Positions 1-8,511 of a stretch of 16,227 nt of DNA are shown here, piece by piece. The stretch is from a bacterium (GTDB taxonomy: Bacteria; BMS3Abin14): NCBI GenBank assembly GCA_020352595.1, contig CP070682.1:1668411-1684637 (forward strand). The letters run 5' to 3'. The notes under the pieces are model-generated. The model was not told the origin of the DNA and did not search any database. It saw only the letters and a list, made by a program, of their open reading frames with translations. The translations under genes and the position numbers were made by a program. Position 1 is the first letter of the stretch. Each line of letters opens with the position of its first letter.

Positions 1-391
1 AGATGCCGAAGCTCTGGAAAGCCGCCAGGCCCACCGTGCCGTAGCGCGTGTACCGGATGATGGTCCGCCTTCCCGCCTCGCCCTCTTTGGCAAGCCTCTC
101 GAGGTGGGGAATGACCACGGTCAGCAGCTGGATGATGATGCTCGCAGAGATGTAGGGCATGATGCCCAGGGCGAATATGGTCATCCTCAGCAGGGCGCCA
201 CCGGCGAAAAGGTCGAAGAAACCCAGCAGGGTTCCCTGCGCCTGCTTGAAAAATTCGGCCAGGGCCAGGCCGTCTATCCCGGGCGTAGGGATGTGCGCGC
301 CAATGCGGTATATGGCTAGCAGCCCGAAGGTGAAGAGCACACGACGTTTCAGTTCGGGGATCTTGAAGATGTTCGCGAAGCTGAAAAGCAA
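1..391 (-). CDS. secY: Protein translocase subunit SecY, N-terminal part (runs off left edge)
   Basis: SecY is the central channel subunit of the SecYEG translocon in the inner membrane and passes unfolded proteins across or into the membrane. The first 130 codons are here. They read NIFKIPELKRRVLF, then a first membrane segment (about residues 18-30), the conserved periplasmic HIPTPGIDG motif, the plug-like FDLFAGGALLRM stretch, and the second transmembrane segment IFALGIMPYISASII followed by QLL. A cytoplasmic loop with HLERLAKEGEAGRR follows. The start is TTG at 391, chosen because the stretch encodes the expected MLFxFxNIFK-type N-terminus and a TGAGGGG purine run lies just upstream, overlapping the rplO stop. 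The rplO stop is 10 nt away, so expression is probably coupled to the ribosomal protein genes. The remainder of the gene, and probably adk, map or the alpha genes, lie outside the window. Confidence 0.97.
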   Translation of the reverse strand, partial: MLFSFANIFKIPELKRRVLFTFGLLAIYRIGAHIPTPGIDGLALAEFFKQAQGTLLGFFDLFAGGALLRMTIFALGIMPYISASIIIQLLTVVIPHLERLAKEGEAGRRTIIRYTRYGTVGLAAFQSFGI

Positions 392-401
392 ATCTCCCCC
401 C

Positions 402-836
402 TCAGACGAGCTCGACCTTACCGCCGGCCTTCTCGATCTTGGCGGCGGCTGCGGCGCTCACTTTATGTGCCCTGACGGTCACGGGTCTCTGGATGTCTCC
501 CTCCGCGAGGACCTTCACGGGCATCCCCTTGCGAGCGAGCCGGAGCTTGACCATGAGATCGGGGTCTATGACGTCAACGTCCTGCACCCTCGCCAGGTCC
601 CGGACGTTGACAACGGTGAACTCCTTGCGGAAAACGTTGGTGAATCCCCTTTTGGGCAGGCGGCGCTGGAGGGGCATCTGTCCCCCCTCGAAACCGGCTT
701 TCACCTTGCCGCCGCTGCGAGCCAGCTGGCCCTTGGTACCACGCCCGCTCGTCTTGCCGTGGGTACTCCCGGGCCCTCGACCGACCCGCTTTCGCCTTCT
801 TACCGACCCCCTGGCCGGCTTGAGGTTGCTCAGCAT
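402..836 (-). CDS. rplO: 50S ribosomal protein L15
   Basis: L15 (uL15) is a late-assembly protein of the large subunit that threads a long basic N-terminal extension into 23S rRNA. The 144-aa product has the family signature: N-terminal [10 protein letters not shown], the glycine/arginine-rich [20 protein letters not shown] stretch at about residues 18-37, then [18 protein letters not shown]. The C-terminal globular part ends [12 protein letters not shown]. Length matches the usual 144-150 aa. The ATG directly abuts the TAG stop of rpmD (TAGATG), so the two are probably translationally coupled. secY follows after a 10-nt gap, the usual rpmD-rplO-secY order. Confidence 0.98.
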   Translation of the reverse strand: MLSNLKPARGSVRRRKRVGRGPGSTHGKTSGRGTKGQLARSGGKVKAGFEGGQMPLQRRLPKRGFTNVFRKEFTVVNVRDLARVQDVDVIDPDLMVKLRLARKGMPVKVLAEGDIQRPVTVRAHKVSAAAAAKIEKAGGKVELV

Positions 837-1025
837 CTACTCTTCCTCCACGGCCCGGACCCGGACCAGGTGGGACACCTTCTCCACCATGCCCCTGATG
901 CACGGGTTATCCTCGTGCCGCACCGTCTGATTGAGCTTCCTGAGGCCCAGACTTCGGACCACCTTCTCATGCTTACCGGGCCTGCCTATGGTGCTCTTGA
1001 CCAGTGTTATGTCGATCTTGGACAT
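837..1025 (-). CDS. rpmD: 50S ribosomal protein L30
   Basis: L30 (uL30) is a small large-subunit protein that is not universal in bacteria. The 62-aa product reads [20 protein letters not shown] and then [10 protein letters not shown], the typical bacterial L30 motifs, with a short acidic tail ending in EEE. A longer open frame exists upstream, but the start at the ATG at 1025 (MSKIDIT) gives the family length and is preceded by GGAG-type purine runs (GGGAGACGGAGAG). rpsE ends 17 nt upstream and rplO begins directly at the stop codon. Its presence argues against lineages known to lack L30, such as the Candidate Phyla Radiation. Confidence 0.97.
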   Translation of the reverse strand: MSKIDITLVKSTIGRPGKHEKVVRSLGLRKLNQTVRHEDNPCIRGMVEKVSHLVRVRAVEEE

Positions 1026-1042
1026 CTCTCCGTCTCCCGGTC

Positions 1043-1576
1043 TCAGCCGTGCAGGATCTCGGTGACCTTCTTGCCGCGCATGACAGCCACCTGTTCGGGG
1101 CTCCTGAGGTTCAGCAGACCCTGCATGGTTGCCTTGAGCACGTTGTTGGGGTTGTTGGTCCCGATGCATTTGGTCAGGATATCCTTCACACCGACGGCTT
1201 CCATGAGGGCCCGGACGGGACCTCCGGCGATGACGCCCGTTCCGGGGCTGGCCGGCTTGAGAAGAACTCTGGCGGCTCCCCACCTTCCCATCACCTGGTG
1301 CTGGATGGTCGTGCCGCGCAGCGGTACCCTGTAGAGGCTTTTCTTGGCCTTGTCGATCCCTTTGCGGATGGCCTCGGGGACTTCGTTGGCCTTGCCGTGC
1401 CCGACGCCGACGAGGCCCTTGCCGTCTCCCACCACCACAAGGGCGCTGAAGCGGAAACGCCTCCCGCCCTTGACAACCTTGGCGACACGGTTGATGAAAA
1501 CGACCTTGTCGATGAGTTCGGTCTCATCGATGGTCACATCCCTAAGCGGCTGTTCTAAGGCTCTCTTCATGCTCAT
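1043..1576 (-). CDS. rpsE: 30S ribosomal protein S5
   Basis: S5 (uS5) lies at the mRNA entry side of the small subunit and affects decoding accuracy and mRNA unwinding. The 177-aa product has an N-terminal double-stranded RNA-binding-like domain with [20 protein letters not shown] (about residues 28-47) and [19 protein letters not shown]. The C-terminal domain carries [15 protein letters not shown] and [13 protein letters not shown]. The frame stays open upstream to 1750. The ATG at 1576 (MSMKRAL) is preferred because it gives the normal length and AGGA lies 6 nt upstream. The KVVKGGRRF loop, whose changes give spectinomycin resistance in other species, looks wild type. It lies 34 nt after rplR and 17 nt before rpmD. 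Confidence 0.98.
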   Translation of the reverse strand: MSMKRALEQPLRDVTIDETELIDKVVFINRVAKVVKGGRRFRFSALVVVGDGKGLVGVGHGKANEVPEAIRKGIDKAKKSLYRVPLRGTTIQHQVMGRWGAARVLLKPASPGTGVIAGGPVRALMEAVGVKDILTKCIGTNNPNNVLKATMQGLLNLRSPEQVAVMRGKKVTEILHG

Positions 1577-1610
1577 ACCTATTCCTGTATGGGTTCCGGC
1601 GGCCGCAGAC

Positions 1611-1979
1611 CTAGAACTTGAGGCCACCCTCTCTGGCGGCCTCAGCCAGAGCCTTGACCCGGCCATGGTACTTGAACCCGCCACGGTCGAAGGCCACCGT
1701 CTCGATCTTCTTCTCGCCTGCCCGCGCTGCGATGAGTTTACCCACCTCACGGGCTGCCTCCGCGTTGCCCGGAGATTTGAGCGAACCGCGGAGCTGCTTC
1801 TCCATGGTGGATGCGCTCGCCAGCACAGTACCGAGATCGTCGTCTACGATCTGGGCGTAGATGTGGCGGGCGCTCCTGAACACGGAGAGCCTGGGCATCA
1901 GAGCCGTTCCGTGGATCCGGCTCCTGATGCGCCTGCGCCGAGCGTTGCGTGTTCTTATCTTGTCCTCGATCCTGCCCAC
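1611..1979 (-). CDS. rplR: 50S ribosomal protein L18 (GTG start)
   Basis: L18 (uL18) binds 5S rRNA together with L5 and helps place it in the central protuberance. The 122-aa product has a strongly basic N-terminus ([14 protein letters not shown]), then the [17 protein letters not shown] core, and ends [28 protein letters not shown], all standard for bacterial L18. Length matches the family (117-122 aa). The start codon is GTG at 1979; AGGAAGA lies immediately upstream and no ATG fits. rplF ends 24 nt upstream and rpsE starts 34 nt downstream. Confidence 0.98.
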   Translation of the reverse strand: MGRIEDKIRTRNARRRRIRSRIHGTALMPRLSVFRSARHIYAQIVDDDLGTVLASASTMEKQLRGSLKSPGNAEAAREVGKLIAARAGEKKIETVAFDRGGFKYHGRVKALAEAAREGGLKF

Positions 1980-2003
1980 TCTTCCTGCCCTCCGGTCAGA
2001 ATT

Positions 2004-2540
2004 CTATACGCCGGCCTTTCCGGCCTTGCGCCTGATCCTCTCTCCGGCATACATGATCCCCTTGCCCTTGTAGGGCTCAGGGGGTCTGATGGCCCGGATG
2101 TCGGCCGCTGTCTGGCCCACCTTCTCCTTGTCGATGCCTCGGATGGTGATCCGGTTGTTCTTGTCCACCTCCGCGGTGATCCCCTCCGGAAGATTGAACT
2201 CCACGGTGTGGGAAAACCCCGCGTGGATCTCCAGCGCATTGCCCCTGGCCATGGCCCGGTAGCCCACCCCCACCATGTCCAGATCCTTCTGGAACCCTTC
2301 GGAGACACCAACCACCATGTTGCTGATGAGCGACCGGACCAGGCCCTGGAAGGAGGTCTTCTCCTTGGGCCTCGAGGGGGGCAGCACGGTCACGGCTTCC
2401 GCCGCCACCTGGACCTCGACACCGGCCGGCAGATCCCTGCGAAGCATCCCTTTGGGGCCCTTGACGGTGATGGTGCGCCCATCCAGTCTCACGTCCACCC
2501 CTTTGGGTACGGGTACAGGCTGTTTTCCGATTCTCGACAT
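2004..2540 (-). CDS. rplF: 50S ribosomal protein L6
   Basis: L6 (uL6) sits near the sarcin-ricin loop and the factor-binding site of the large subunit. The 178-aa product begins [16 protein letters not shown], has the tandem L6 folds, and carries the C-terminal signature [24 protein letters not shown], at residues about 152-175. Length equals the family norm of 175-180 aa. The ATG at 2540 is the only sensible start. The 64-nt gap back to rpsH is the widest in the spc section and holds a small CCCC-GTC-GGGG hairpin just after the rpsH stop. There is no T-run there, so it is unlikely to be a terminator. Confidence 0.98.
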   Translation of the reverse strand: MSRIGKQPVPVPKGVDVRLDGRTITVKGPKGMLRRDLPAGVEVQVAAEAVTVLPPSRPKEKTSFQGLVRSLISNMVVGVSEGFQKDLDMVGVGYRAMARGNALEIHAGFSHTVEFNLPEGITAEVDKNNRITIRGIDKEKVGQTAADIRAIRPPEPYKGKGIMYAGERIRRKAGKAGV

Positions 2541-2604
2541 GACTTTTTCGCTCCGCTAGATTTTCAGGGGCGTCTTCCGTGAGAGGCTCCCCGACGGGGC
2601 TCGT

Positions 2605-3003
2605 CTACCAGACGTAGCACAGAACCTCGCCGCCCACGTTCTGGACCCTGGATTCCCTGTCCGTCAGGATGCCCCTCGACGTTGAGAGGATGGCGATGCC
2701 CAGCCCGTTGAGCACTCTGGGTATCTCCCCCACACCGACGTAGACCCTTCGACCCGGCTTGCTGATGCGCTGAAGGTTGACGATGGCCGGTGTTTCGGGT
2801 TCCCCGTACTTGAGGGTGATGCGGATCAGCCCCTGCCTGTTGTCCTCGATCATCCTGTAGTTGACTATATAACCCTCGTCCCTGAGGATCCGGGCGATAC
2901 CCTCCTTGATGGCGGAGGCGGGGATATCCACCTTCTCCTTGCCGGCCATCAGGGCGTTGCGGATCCTCGTGAGCATATCAGCAATGGGATCGGTCATGGA
3001 CAT
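2605..3003 (-). CDS. rpsH: 30S ribosomal protein S8
   Basis: S8 (uS8) binds the central domain of 16S rRNA and is essential for early 30S assembly; in E. coli it also represses the spc operon by binding its mRNA. The 132-aa product starts [17 protein letters not shown] and ends with the hallmark [30 protein letters not shown] and the STSRGILTD motif lie in between, all typical. Of two in-frame ATGs, the one at 3003 is preferred: AGGAGG lies 8 nt upstream and it reproduces the conserved MSM start. rpsN ends 12 nt upstream. I could not establish a repressor site in the mRNA here. Confidence 0.98.
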   Translation of the reverse strand: MSMTDPIADMLTRIRNALMAGKEKVDIPASAIKEGIARILRDEGYIVNYRMIEDNRQGLIRITLKYGEPETPAIVNLQRISKPGRRVYVGVGEIPRVLNGLGIAILSTSRGILTDRESRVQNVGGEVLCYVW

Positions 3004-3015
3004 GACGACTTCCTC

Positions 3016-3201
3016 CTACCAACTGGCCTTGACGACGCCAGGGATCTCACCGGCCAGGGCTCGGTTCCTGAAGCATATGCGGCACATGGCGAACCTCCTC
3101 AGGTAGGCCCGTGACCGCCCGCATATGGGACATCTGTTGTAGGCCCGGACGCCGAACTTGGGCTTGCGTCTTGCCTTGTTGACCAGGGATTTCTTTGCCA
3201 T
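3016..3201 (-). CDS. rpsN: 30S ribosomal protein S14, zinc-binding type Z
   Basis: S14 (uS14) is a late-assembling protein of the 30S head. This is the short 61-aa type Z form. Four cysteines, C24-x2-C27 and C40-x2-C43 (CPIC...CRIC), form a zinc knuckle. The longer, zinc-free form of about 100 aa found in E. coli lacks this motif. The rest ([16 protein letters not shown] and the tail [11 protein letters not shown]) is standard. It sits in the usual place between rplE and rpsH, with gaps of 12 nt on both sides. Type Z is common in Gram-positives and in several delta-proteobacterial and deep Gram-negative groups. Confidence 0.97.
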   Translation of the reverse strand: MAKKSLVNKARRKPKFGVRAYNRCPICGRSRAYLRRFAMCRICFRNRALAGEIPGVVKASW

Positions 3202-3213
3202 TTCGATGCTCTC

Positions 3214-3753
3214 CTACTTCCTGAACGGTACGCCGAGGAGGTCGAGAAGTTCCTTCGCTTCCTCGTCCGTTTCCGCGGTGGTGACGATGGTAATGTTCAT
3301 CCCCTTGATCTTCTCCACGTCATCGTAGTGGATCTCGGGGAAAATGAGCTGTTCCCTGACGCCGAGGGTGAAGTTGCCCCTGCCGTCGAAGCCCCTCGGG
3401 GAAACACCCTTGAAATCCCTCACCCTGGGGAGAGCGATGTTGAGGAGCCGGTAGAGAAAATCGTACATCCGCTGCCTTCTCAGGGTCACCCGGCATCCGA
3501 TGGGGTTGCCCTCCCGCAGCTTGAAGTTGGCGATGGATTTCCTCGCCTTGGTCAGCACCGGGCGCTGACCCGTGATCCGGGAGAGCTCCTCCACTGAGGT
3601 GTCCAGTATCCTGGCGTTCTGGAGGGCTTCGCCCAACCCCATGTTGACGACAACCTTCTCGATGCGCGGCACCTGCATGACGTTCCTGTAATTGAACGTC
3701 TTCATCATGGCGGGCACCACCTCTTCCCTGTAACGTCTCTGCATCTCATTCAT
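3214..3753 (-). CDS. rplE: 50S ribosomal protein L5
   Basis: L5 (uL5) binds 5S rRNA, contacts the P-site tRNA and forms part of bridge B1b to the small subunit. The 179-aa product has the expected motifs: [16 protein letters not shown] (about residues 28-43), [21 protein letters not shown], the [11 protein letters not shown] strand, [18 protein letters not shown], and the C-terminal [19 protein letters not shown]. Length equals the family norm. The start at 3753 (MNEMQRRY) has GGGAG about 9 nt upstream; the second ATG, three codons in, is a less likely alternative. It is 16 nt from rplX and 12 nt from rpsN. Confidence 0.98.
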   Translation of the reverse strand: MNEMQRRYREEVVPAMMKTFNYRNVMQVPRIEKVVVNMGLGEALQNARILDTSVEELSRITGQRPVLTKARKSIANFKLREGNPIGCRVTLRRQRMYDFLYRLLNIALPRVRDFKGVSPRGFDGRGNFTLGVREQLIFPEIHYDDVEKIKGMNITIVTTAETDEEAKELLDLLGVPFRK

Positions 3754-3769
3754 GGGACCGATCTCCCGC

Positions 3770-4090
3770 TCAGTCGAAGGATTCGCCGCAGCCGGCGCAC
3801 AGCCTCACGACCTTCCCGTCATCCAGCCGCTGCCTGCGCACCCGGACACCTTTGCCGCACTTCTCGCACCAGAGCATGACGTTGGAAAGATGTACCGGGC
3901 CTTCCCTCTCGATGATGCCGCCCTGCCTCTGGGCGCTGGTCGGCCGCTGATGGCGCTTGATAAAATTGACTTTTTCCACGACGACCTTGTCCTTGTCCCG
4001 GAGGACCTTCAGGACCTTCCCTTTTTTGCCTTTTTCCTTCCCCGCCTTTACGACGACGAAGTCATTTTTCCTGATGCTGATGCCAGCCAT
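3770..4090 (-). CDS. rplX: 50S ribosomal protein L24
   Basis: L24 (uL24) initiates assembly of the large subunit and lies near the exit of the peptide tunnel. The 106-aa product has an N-terminal KOW motif ([20 protein letters not shown], about residues 9-28) and [14 protein letters not shown]. Its C-terminal half carries cysteines at 75, 78, 98 and 101 (CEKC...CAGC), a possible zinc site kept in many bacteria but lost in E. coli. Length matches the family. The ATG at 4090 gives the [10 protein letters not shown] start. Gaps are 9 nt to rplN and 16 nt to rplE. Confidence 0.98.
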   Translation of the reverse strand: MAGISIRKNDFVVVKAGKEKGKKGKVLKVLRDKDKVVVEKVNFIKRHQRPTSAQRQGGIIEREGPVHLSNVMLWCEKCGKGVRVRRQRLDDGKVVRLCAGCGESFD

Positions 4091-4099
4091 GGTCGCCTC

Positions 4100-4468
4100 C
4101 TAGAGCACCTCGGGGGCCAGGGAGACGATCTTCATGAAGTTCTTGGCCCGAAGTTCCCTAGCAATGGGGCCGAAGATCCGGGTGCCGATGGGCTCCCGCG
4201 CCTCGTTGATGATGACCGCCGCGTTGTTGTCGAAGCGGATGTAGGAGCCGTCCGGACGCCGGATCTCCTTCCTGGTCCGGACGATGACGGCCTTGTGAAC
4301 ATCGCCCTTCTTGACCTTGGATTCCGGCGCGGCCTCCTTGATGGACACGACGATGATGTCGCCCACGCTGGCCGATCTCCGCTTGGAACCGCCGAGGATC
4401 CTGAAGCAGAGTACCTTCTTGGCTCCGCTGTTGTCCGCCACGTCGAGGATCGTCTCCACCTTGATCAT
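4100..4468 (-). CDS. rplN: 50S ribosomal protein L14
   Basis: L14 (uL14) sits at the subunit interface next to L3 and L19 and forms part of bridges to 16S rRNA; it is also the docking site of the silencing factor RsfS. The 122-aa product has the family motifs [17 protein letters not shown] (about residues 5-21), [38 protein letters not shown], and the tail [15 protein letters not shown]...[10 protein letters not shown]. Length is exactly the usual 122 aa. L14 normally packs against L3, and its conservation suggests that L3 is still made in this organism even though rplC is not in this cluster. Confidence 0.98.
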   Translation of the reverse strand: MIKVETILDVADNSGAKKVLCFRILGGSKRRSASVGDIIVVSIKEAAPESKVKKGDVHKAVIVRTRKEIRRPDGSYIRFDNNAAVIINEAREPIGTRIFGPIARELRAKNFMKIVSLAPEVL

Positions 4469-4499
4469 TTCTCAGTCCCTCATTCTGCTGAAACGGGCG

Positions 4500-4772
4500 T
4501 CAGTCCTGGGCCGCTCGCTCCAGGATCTCGAGGAGGCGCCACCTCTTGTCGCGGGACAGGGGGCGGGTCTCCACGATCCTGACCGTGTCGCCGATGTTCA
4601 GGTCGTTCTTTTCGTCGTGGACCTTGTACTTCACCCGCTTGCTCACATATTTCTTGAAAACCGGGTGGGCGAAGCGCCGCTGGACCTGGACCACGGCGGT
4701 TTTGTCCATGCGGTTGCTCACCACGGTTCCGATGATGATCTTGCGTTCTTTGGCCTTGTTCTCGGACATCAT
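4500..4772 (-). CDS. rpsQ: 30S ribosomal protein S17
   Basis: S17 (uS17) is an early-assembling OB-fold protein of the 30S body. The 90-aa product has [20 protein letters not shown] (about residues 15-34), [19 protein letters not shown], and the [22 protein letters not shown] signature. Two ATGs are adjacent at 4772 and 4769. The first gives a 4-nt ATGA overlap with rpmC and has GAGG 5 nt upstream; the second gives a 1-nt overlap. Either implies translational coupling to rpmC. It is 31 nt before rplN, the traditional S10/spc operon boundary, where I recognise no terminator or promoter. Confidence 0.97.
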   Translation of the reverse strand: MMSENKAKERKIIIGTVVSNRMDKTAVVQVQRRFAHPVFKKYVSKRVKYKVHDEKNDLNIGDTVRIVETRPLSRDKRWRLLEILERAAQD

Positions 4773-4975
4773 TCCGCCCTCTCGTGCGACCGCTTTTTCT
4801 CGGAGATGATCGTCTTCACCCTTGCGAGGTCTTTTTTGGTCAGCGGCAGACGCATGGGATTCTCCAGCTGGTTCGTGGCCAGCTGGAAGCGCAGGTTGAA
4901 AAGTTCGGCGTGAAGCTCGCGCTCCTTGCTCAGAAGCTCATCCATGGTCATGTCCCTAAGTTCGGAGGCTTTCAT
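4769..4975 (-). CDS. rpmC: 50S ribosomal protein L29
   Basis: L29 (uL29) is a small helical-hairpin protein beside the peptide exit tunnel near L23 and contributes to the docking site for trigger factor and SRP. The 68-aa product reads [15 protein letters not shown], then [20 protein letters not shown], then a basic second helix with [15 protein letters not shown], the classic family pattern. A longer upstream frame exists, but the ATG at 4975 gives the family length and overlaps the rplP stop by ATGA. Its own stop overlaps the rpsQ start in the same way, so rplP, rpmC and rpsQ form a translationally coupled chain. Confidence 0.97.
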   Translation of the reverse strand: MKASELRDMTMDELLSKERELHAELFNLRFQLATNQLENPMRLPLTKKDLARVKTIISEKKRSHERAE

Positions 4976-5388
4976 TTCACGTCCTCCCTGACCAGGATCT
5001 TTGTCTTGATGGGCAGCTTGTGGGCGGCGAGCCTCATGGCCTCCTTGGCCACCGCCTCCGAAACCCCTTCCAGCTCGTAGAGCACGCGGCCGGGCTTGAC
5101 GACGGCTACCCAGGCCTCCGGAGAACCCTTCCCCTTGCCCATGCGGGTCTCGGCAGGTTTCTTTGTCACCGGCTTGTCGGGGAAGATGCGGATCCAGACC
5201 TTGCCGCCCCTCTTGACGTGCCGGGTGATGGCGATTCGGGCGGACTCGATCTGGCGCGAGGTGATCCATCCCGGCGTCAGCGCCTGCAGCCCGTAATCGC
5301 CGAAGCTGAGCTTGTTGCCGCGCGTGGCAGCGCCTTTCATCCTGCCGCGCATCTGTTTTCTGTATTTCACCTTCTTGGGCATCAACAT
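4972..5388 (-). CDS. rplP: 50S ribosomal protein L16
   Basis: L16 (uL16) is a late-assembly protein that helps organise the A-site region near the peptidyl transferase centre and the 5S rRNA contacts. The 138-aa product begins [19 protein letters not shown], has the [20 protein letters not shown] stretch (about residues 29-48), then [36 protein letters not shown], and ends [16 protein letters not shown]. All are standard, and length matches the family (136-144 aa). The ATG at 5388 is well supported. The gap from rpsC is 48 nt and the stop overlaps rpmC by 4 nt. Confidence 0.98.
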   Translation of the reverse strand: MLMPKKVKYRKQMRGRMKGAATRGNKLSFGDYGLQALTPGWITSRQIESARIAITRHVKRGGKVWIRIFPDKPVTKKPAETRMGKGKGSPEAWVAVVKPGRVLYELEGVSEAVAKEAMRLAAHKLPIKTKILVREDVK

Positions 5389-5436
5389 GACGCTGTCTCC
5401 TGACCGGTCCCTGACGGAACCGGATGATCACGAACC

Positions 5437-6093
5437 TCAGGCCTGACCGGAATCCCGGGGAGCCCTCTCACCGGAGACCTCACCCTTGAACACCCAGACC
5501 TTGACACCGATGACGCCATACGTCGTTTTGGCCTCAGCGAACCCGTAGTCGATATCCGCGCGCAGTGTCTGAAGGGGCACCCGGCCCTCCCGGTACCACT
5601 CGCGGCGGGACATCTCGGCATTGTTCAGGCGGCCGGAGACCATGACCTTGATCCCCTCGGCGCCGAAGCGCAGTGCAGAGGACACGCTCCTCTTGAGGGC
5701 TCTGCGGAAGGCCACACGCCGCTCCAACTGTCCGGCGATGTTCTCGGCCACCAGCTGGGCCTCCACCTCAGGCTTGCGGACCTCGACGATGTTGATGAAG
5801 ATGTCCTTGTTGGTCATCTTCTGGATCTCCCGCCGGAGCGCCTCGACCTCGGCACCCTTCTTGCCGATGATGATCCCCGGTCGGGCGGCGTGGATGTTGA
5901 TCCGCGCGCGCTTGGCCGTTCTCTCGATGATGATGTCCGAGACACCCGCGTTGAAGAGCTTCTCCTTGATGAACCCCCGGATGCGGATGTCCTCGTGCAG
6001 CAGCCTGGCGTAATCCTTCTCTGCGTACCATCGGGAATCCCAGTCCTTGATGATCCCCAGTCGGAACCCCTTCGGGTGGACTTTCTGGCCCAA
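5437..6093 (-). CDS. rpsC: 30S ribosomal protein S3 (TTG start)
   Basis: S3 (uS3) lines the mRNA entry channel and takes part in mRNA unwinding. The 218-aa product starts [14 protein letters not shown] and has a KH-type RNA-binding domain with the GxxG-type loop GKKG at residues 77-80. The basic patch RRALKR at about 130-135 corresponds to the residues linked to helicase activity in E. coli. The C-terminal domain carries [32 protein letters not shown]. The start is TTG at 6093: it begins the invariant GQKVHP sequence and AAGGAGG lies 5 nt upstream, embedded in the TAA stop of rplV. No ATG fits. The short tail after VWVFKGE is typical of S3 variation. Confidence 0.98.
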   Translation of the reverse strand: MGQKVHPKGFRLGIIKDWDSRWYAEKDYARLLHEDIRIRGFIKEKLFNAGVSDIIIERTAKRARINIHAARPGIIIGKKGAEVEALRREIQKMTNKDIFINIVEVRKPEVEAQLVAENIAGQLERRVAFRRALKRSVSSALRFGAEGIKVMVSGRLNNAEMSRREWYREGRVPLQTLRADIDYGFAEAKTTYGVIGVKVWVFKGEVSGERAPRDSGQA

Positions 6094-6098
6094 AACGT

Positions 6099-6105
6099 CC
6101 TCCTT
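6099..6105 (-). promoter_or_regulatory. Shine-Dalgarno site of rpsC, overlapping the rplV stop
   Basis: AAGGAGG ends 5 nt before the TTG at 6093, and its first two bases are part of the rplV TAA stop codon. This fixes the TTG as the rpsC start and implies that ribosomes ending rplV can restart directly on rpsC. Confidence 0.85.
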
Positions 6106-6436
6106 ACTTCTCGGCGAGCACGACGGTTATGTGGCTCGTCCTTTTCCGGATCATGGTAGCCCGGCCCATGGCCCTGGGCATGAATCGCTTGAGCGTGGGA
6201 CCCTCGTCCACGTAGGCCTTCTTGATGACGAGGCCGTCGGTGCTCATTCCGTGGTTGTTCTCGGCGTTGGCCAGGGCGGACCGGATGATCTTCTCGATGA
6301 TGGGCGAGGCCGCTTTCCGGACCAGCCCCAGGGTCTGGAGCGCCTCCTCGACGGGTTTGCCCCTGACCATGTCCATCACCATCCTCACCTTCCTGGGCGC
6401 GATGCGGACAAATTTTGCTTTGGCTGTCGCTTCCAT
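6104..6436 (-). CDS. rplV: 50S ribosomal protein L22
   Basis: L22 (uL22) contacts all six 23S rRNA domains, and its long beta-hairpin lines the peptide exit tunnel next to L4. The 110-aa product has [21 protein letters not shown] (about residues 9-29), the [19 protein letters not shown] strand, and the tunnel hairpin [25 protein letters not shown] at about 83-107. Length matches the family (110-115 aa). The hairpin is intact, including the LKR position whose deletion gives macrolide resistance elsewhere. The ATG at 6436 is clear. Spacing is 28 nt from rpsS and 10 nt to rpsC. Confidence 0.98.
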   Translation of the reverse strand: MEATAKAKFVRIAPRKVRMVMDMVRGKPVEEALQTLGLVRKAASPIIEKIIRSALANAENNHGMSTDGLVIKKAYVDEGPTLKRFMPRAMGRATMIRKRTSHITVVLAEK

Positions 6437-6464
6437 GGTTTATCCTCGCTGGGCCAGCTGCCGG

Positions 6465-6746
6465 CTATTTCTTGCCTCTCCTGTCGCTCTTGGACGTGTG
6501 GCCCCTGTAGTTCCTCGTCGGGGAGAACTCGCCCAACCGGTGACCCACCATGTTCTCGGTAACGAAAACGGGTATGAAGTTCTTGCCGTTGTGGACGGCG
6601 AAGGTGTAGCCCACCATGTCGGGTACGATCATGGAGCGCCTGGACCAGGTCTTGATGACCTTTCTGTCCCCACTCTCCCCCATGGTCTTCACCTTGCGCA
6701 TCAGGTGCTCGTCCACAAAAGGGCCTTTCTTGATGGACCTGGCCAA
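6465..6746 (-). CDS. rpsS: 30S ribosomal protein S19 (TTG start)
   Basis: S19 (uS19) sits in the 30S head near the A-site finger and forms a heterodimer with S13. The 93-aa product begins [18 protein letters not shown] and continues [39 protein letters not shown], and a basic tail. It is fully typical, and length matches the family (91-95 aa). The start codon is TTG at 6746: the conserved ARSxKKGPF sequence begins there and GGAGG is about 6 nt upstream. It follows rplB by 15 nt, the usual rplB-rpsS-rplV-rpsC order. Confidence 0.98.
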   Translation of the reverse strand: MARSIKKGPFVDEHLMRKVKTMGESGDRKVIKTWSRRSMIVPDMVGYTFAVHNGKNFIPVFVTENMVGHRLGEFSPTRNYRGHTSKSDRRGKK

Positions 6747-6761
6747 CGTCAGCCTCCCGCT

Positions 6762-7586
6762 CTAGGACCGCTTCTTGAGGATGTAGCGGTCGGAATTCTT
6801 GTTTTTCTTCCTTGTCTTGTAGCCCTTGGTGGGCTTGCCCCAGGGTGTGCAGGGATGCCTGCCGCCCGAGCTCTTGCCCTCGCCCCCGCCCATGGGGTGG
6901 TCCACCGGGTTCATGGCCACGCCCCGGACGCTGGGTCGCCGGCCGAGCCACCTCTTTCTGCCCGCCTTGCCGATGGACACGATCTCATGGTGCGGGTTGC
7001 TCAGCTGGCCCACGGTGGCCATGCACTCGAGGCGGACCATCCTGATCTCCCCCGACGGGAGACGCAGGGTGGCGTAATCGCCCTCCTTGGCCATGAGTTG
7101 GGCATAGGCTCCGGCACTGCGGACCATCTGCCCTCCCTTGCCCTCCTTGAGCTCCACGTTGTGGACCAGGGTGCCGAGGGGGATGTTGCGGATCTTCATG
7201 GCGTTCCCGGGCCGGATGTCGGCCTTCTCGGCCGAGAGGATCTCATCGCCCACCTTCAGGTTCTGGGGAGCCAGGATGTACCTCTTCTCTCCGTCCGCGT
7301 AGACCACGAGGGCGATGTAGGCGCTCCTGTTGGGGTCGTACTCGATGGTGCTGATCCTGGCCGGCACGCCGTACTTGTTCCTTCGGAAGTCTACGATCCG
7401 GTAACGCCTCTTGTGGCCTCCACCTCTCTGCCAGGCGGTAATGCGACCCGCATTGTTCCGGCCTCCCTTCCTCTTGAGGGGAACCAGAAGGCTTTTTTCA
7501 GGCCTGTCGGTGGTGATCTCGGCGAAATCGTTCACCGTCTGGAAACGCCGCCCTGGCGATGTCGGTTTCAGTGTCCTGATGCCCAT
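6762..7586 (-). CDS. rplB: 50S ribosomal protein L2
   Basis: L2 (uL2) is one of the largest and most conserved 50S proteins, needed for subunit joining and for shaping the peptidyl transferase centre. The 274-aa product begins [15 protein letters not shown] and has [20 protein letters not shown] (about residues 39-58), the RNA-binding OB and SH3 folds, and the C-terminal signature [20 protein letters not shown]. The tail is [23 protein letters not shown]. The second histidine of the E. coli HPHGGG motif is methionine here, a substitution I believe occurs in other bacteria; the first histidine is kept. Length is normal. rplW ends 17 nt upstream. Confidence 0.99.
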   Translation of the reverse strand: MGIRTLKPTSPGRRFQTVNDFAEITTDRPEKSLLVPLKRKGGRNNAGRITAWQRGGGHKRRYRIVDFRRNKYGVPARISTIEYDPNRSAYIALVVYADGEKRYILAPQNLKVGDEILSAEKADIRPGNAMKIRNIPLGTLVHNVELKEGKGGQMVRSAGAYAQLMAKEGDYATLRLPSGEIRMVRLECMATVGQLSNPHHEIVSIGKAGRKRWLGRRPSVRGVAMNPVDHPMGGGEGKSSGGRHPCTPWGKPTKGYKTRKKNKNSDRYILKKRS

Positions 7587-7603
7587 GCTCTACTCTCCTT
7601 GAC

Positions 7604-7894
7604 CTAGACTCCCTCGAAGAACTCTATGGTGCTGCCCTCCTTGAGGGTCACGATGGCCTTCTTCCAGTCGCGGCGTTTTCCGAGGTTCCTGCCCATCCTC
7701 TTGACCTTCCCCCGGACGTTCACCACGTTGACGGCCTCCACGGAGACCTTGAACGCCTCCTCGACGGCCTTCTTGATCTCGATCTTGTTGGCGTCCGGCG
7801 CCACCTCAAAGGCCACCCTGTTCTGGGCCTCCTTCATGATGGCGTTCTTCTCCGTGATGAGGGGCCTGATGATCACCTTGGCGTAAGGTCTCAT
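7604..7894 (-). CDS. rplW: 50S ribosomal protein L23
   Basis: L23 (uL23) lies at the tunnel exit and is the main docking site for trigger factor and SRP. The 96-aa product begins [20 protein letters not shown] and has [20 protein letters not shown] (about residues 29-48), [19 protein letters not shown], and [23 protein letters not shown], the typical layout and length. The frame is open far upstream, but the ATG at 7894 gives the correct length and overlaps the rplD stop by ATGA, showing coupling with rplD. rplB starts 17 nt after it. Confidence 0.98.
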   Translation of the reverse strand: MRPYAKVIIRPLITEKNAIMKEAQNRVAFEVAPDANKIEIKKAVEEAFKVSVEAVNVVNVRGKVKRMGRNLGKRRDWKKAIVTLKEGSTIEFFEGV

Positions 7895-8511
7895 GGGGAC
7901 AACGCTCCTTCCAGCGCCTCCAGGGCTTTCCTGGTGACGATAAGGCTGTCGAAGGACAGCACATCGTATACGTTGACCCTCTCGGGCGTGACGACCTTGA
8001 CCCACGTGAGGTTGGTGGAGGCTCTCTGGAGGTGGTCGGAAACGGCGTCCACCACCAGCAGCGCGCTGATGACGTCGAAGCGGTCCATGGCGGCAACGAG
8101 GTCCCTGGTCTTCGGGGACTCGAGGTTCACCTCCTCGAGGAGGATGAGGCTGCCTGAGGCGGCCTTGTGGGCCAGAGCCCCCTGGAGCGCCTTCCTGGAC
8201 ATCTTCTTGTTGATGGCCTTGGAGTAATCCCTCGGGTGGGGCCCGAAAACGGTCCCCCCTCCCCTCATCTGGGGCGCCCGGATGGTGCCCTGCCGTGCCC
8301 GTCCCGTACCCTTCTGGCGAAAAGGCTTGCGCCCGCCTCCGGACACCTCGCGGCGCGTCTTGGTGGAGTGGGTCCCTCTTCTGGTCCCGGCCCTGGCGCT
8401 GACCACGGCCTGGTGGATGACGGACGGGTGCCCCGGACCGGTCCACCAGGGGGCCAGCTTCACCTTGCCCACCACTTCATTTTCAATACTGAGCACATCC
8501 ATCTGAGGCAT
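7891..8511 (-). CDS. rplD: 50S ribosomal protein L4
   Basis: L4 (uL4) binds early to 23S rRNA, and its extended loop lines the peptide tunnel; in E. coli it also represses the S10 operon. The 206-aa product has an N-terminal [16 protein letters not shown] strand, the [20 protein letters not shown] stretch, the tunnel loop [20 protein letters not shown] at about residues 64-83, and the C-terminal Rossmann-like half. Residues 20-32 ([13 protein letters not shown]) are unusual, because most bacterial L4 proteins have an acidic/hydrophobic segment of the type VFxxE there. The start at 8511 has TGAGGGG about 8 nt upstream; an in-frame ATG at 8502 is an alternative. It directly follows rpsJ, with rplC absent. 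Confidence 0.97.
   Translation of the reverse strand: MPQMDVLSIENEVVGKVKLAPWWTGPGHPSVIHQAVVSARAGTRRGTHSTKTRREVSGGGRKPFRQKGTGRARQGTIRAPQMRGGGTVFGPHPRDYSKAINKKMSRKALQGALAHKAASGSLILLEEVNLESPKTRDLVAAMDRFDVISALLVVDAVSDHLQRASTNLTWVKVVTPERVNVYDVLSFDSLIVTRKALEALEGALSP

Noticed and set aside
159..1334. Long plus-strand frames opposite secY, rplO, rpmD, rpsE and similarly opposite fusA (10161-11117, 11151-12329)
   Set aside because: They are antisense shadows of clearly conserved minus-strand genes in GC-rich DNA, cross several gene boundaries and show no family motif.
2587..2600. Small hairpin (CCCC-GTC-GGGG) after the rpsH stop, in the 64-nt gap before rplF is counted
   Set aside because: Only four base pairs and no following T-run; too weak to call a terminator or attenuator. 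rplF lies upstream of it in the transcription direction order only as spc neighbour, and the genes are otherwise tightly spaced.
4469..4499. Possible separate promoter at the classical S10/spc boundary
   Set aside because: The gap is only 31 nt and contains no -35/-10 pair that I can recognise.
6880..6910. L2 has HPMGGGEG instead of the E. coli HPHGGGEG
   Set aside because: To my knowledge this second position varies among bacteria; the first histidine and the glycine loop are kept, so it is not evidence of a defective or novel L2.
7604..8446. A 280-codon minus-strand frame spanning rplD and rplW, which might look like a fusion
   Set aside because: Only the last 96 codons are real (L23). 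The rest is the wrong frame of rplD, whose own frame gives a complete L4.
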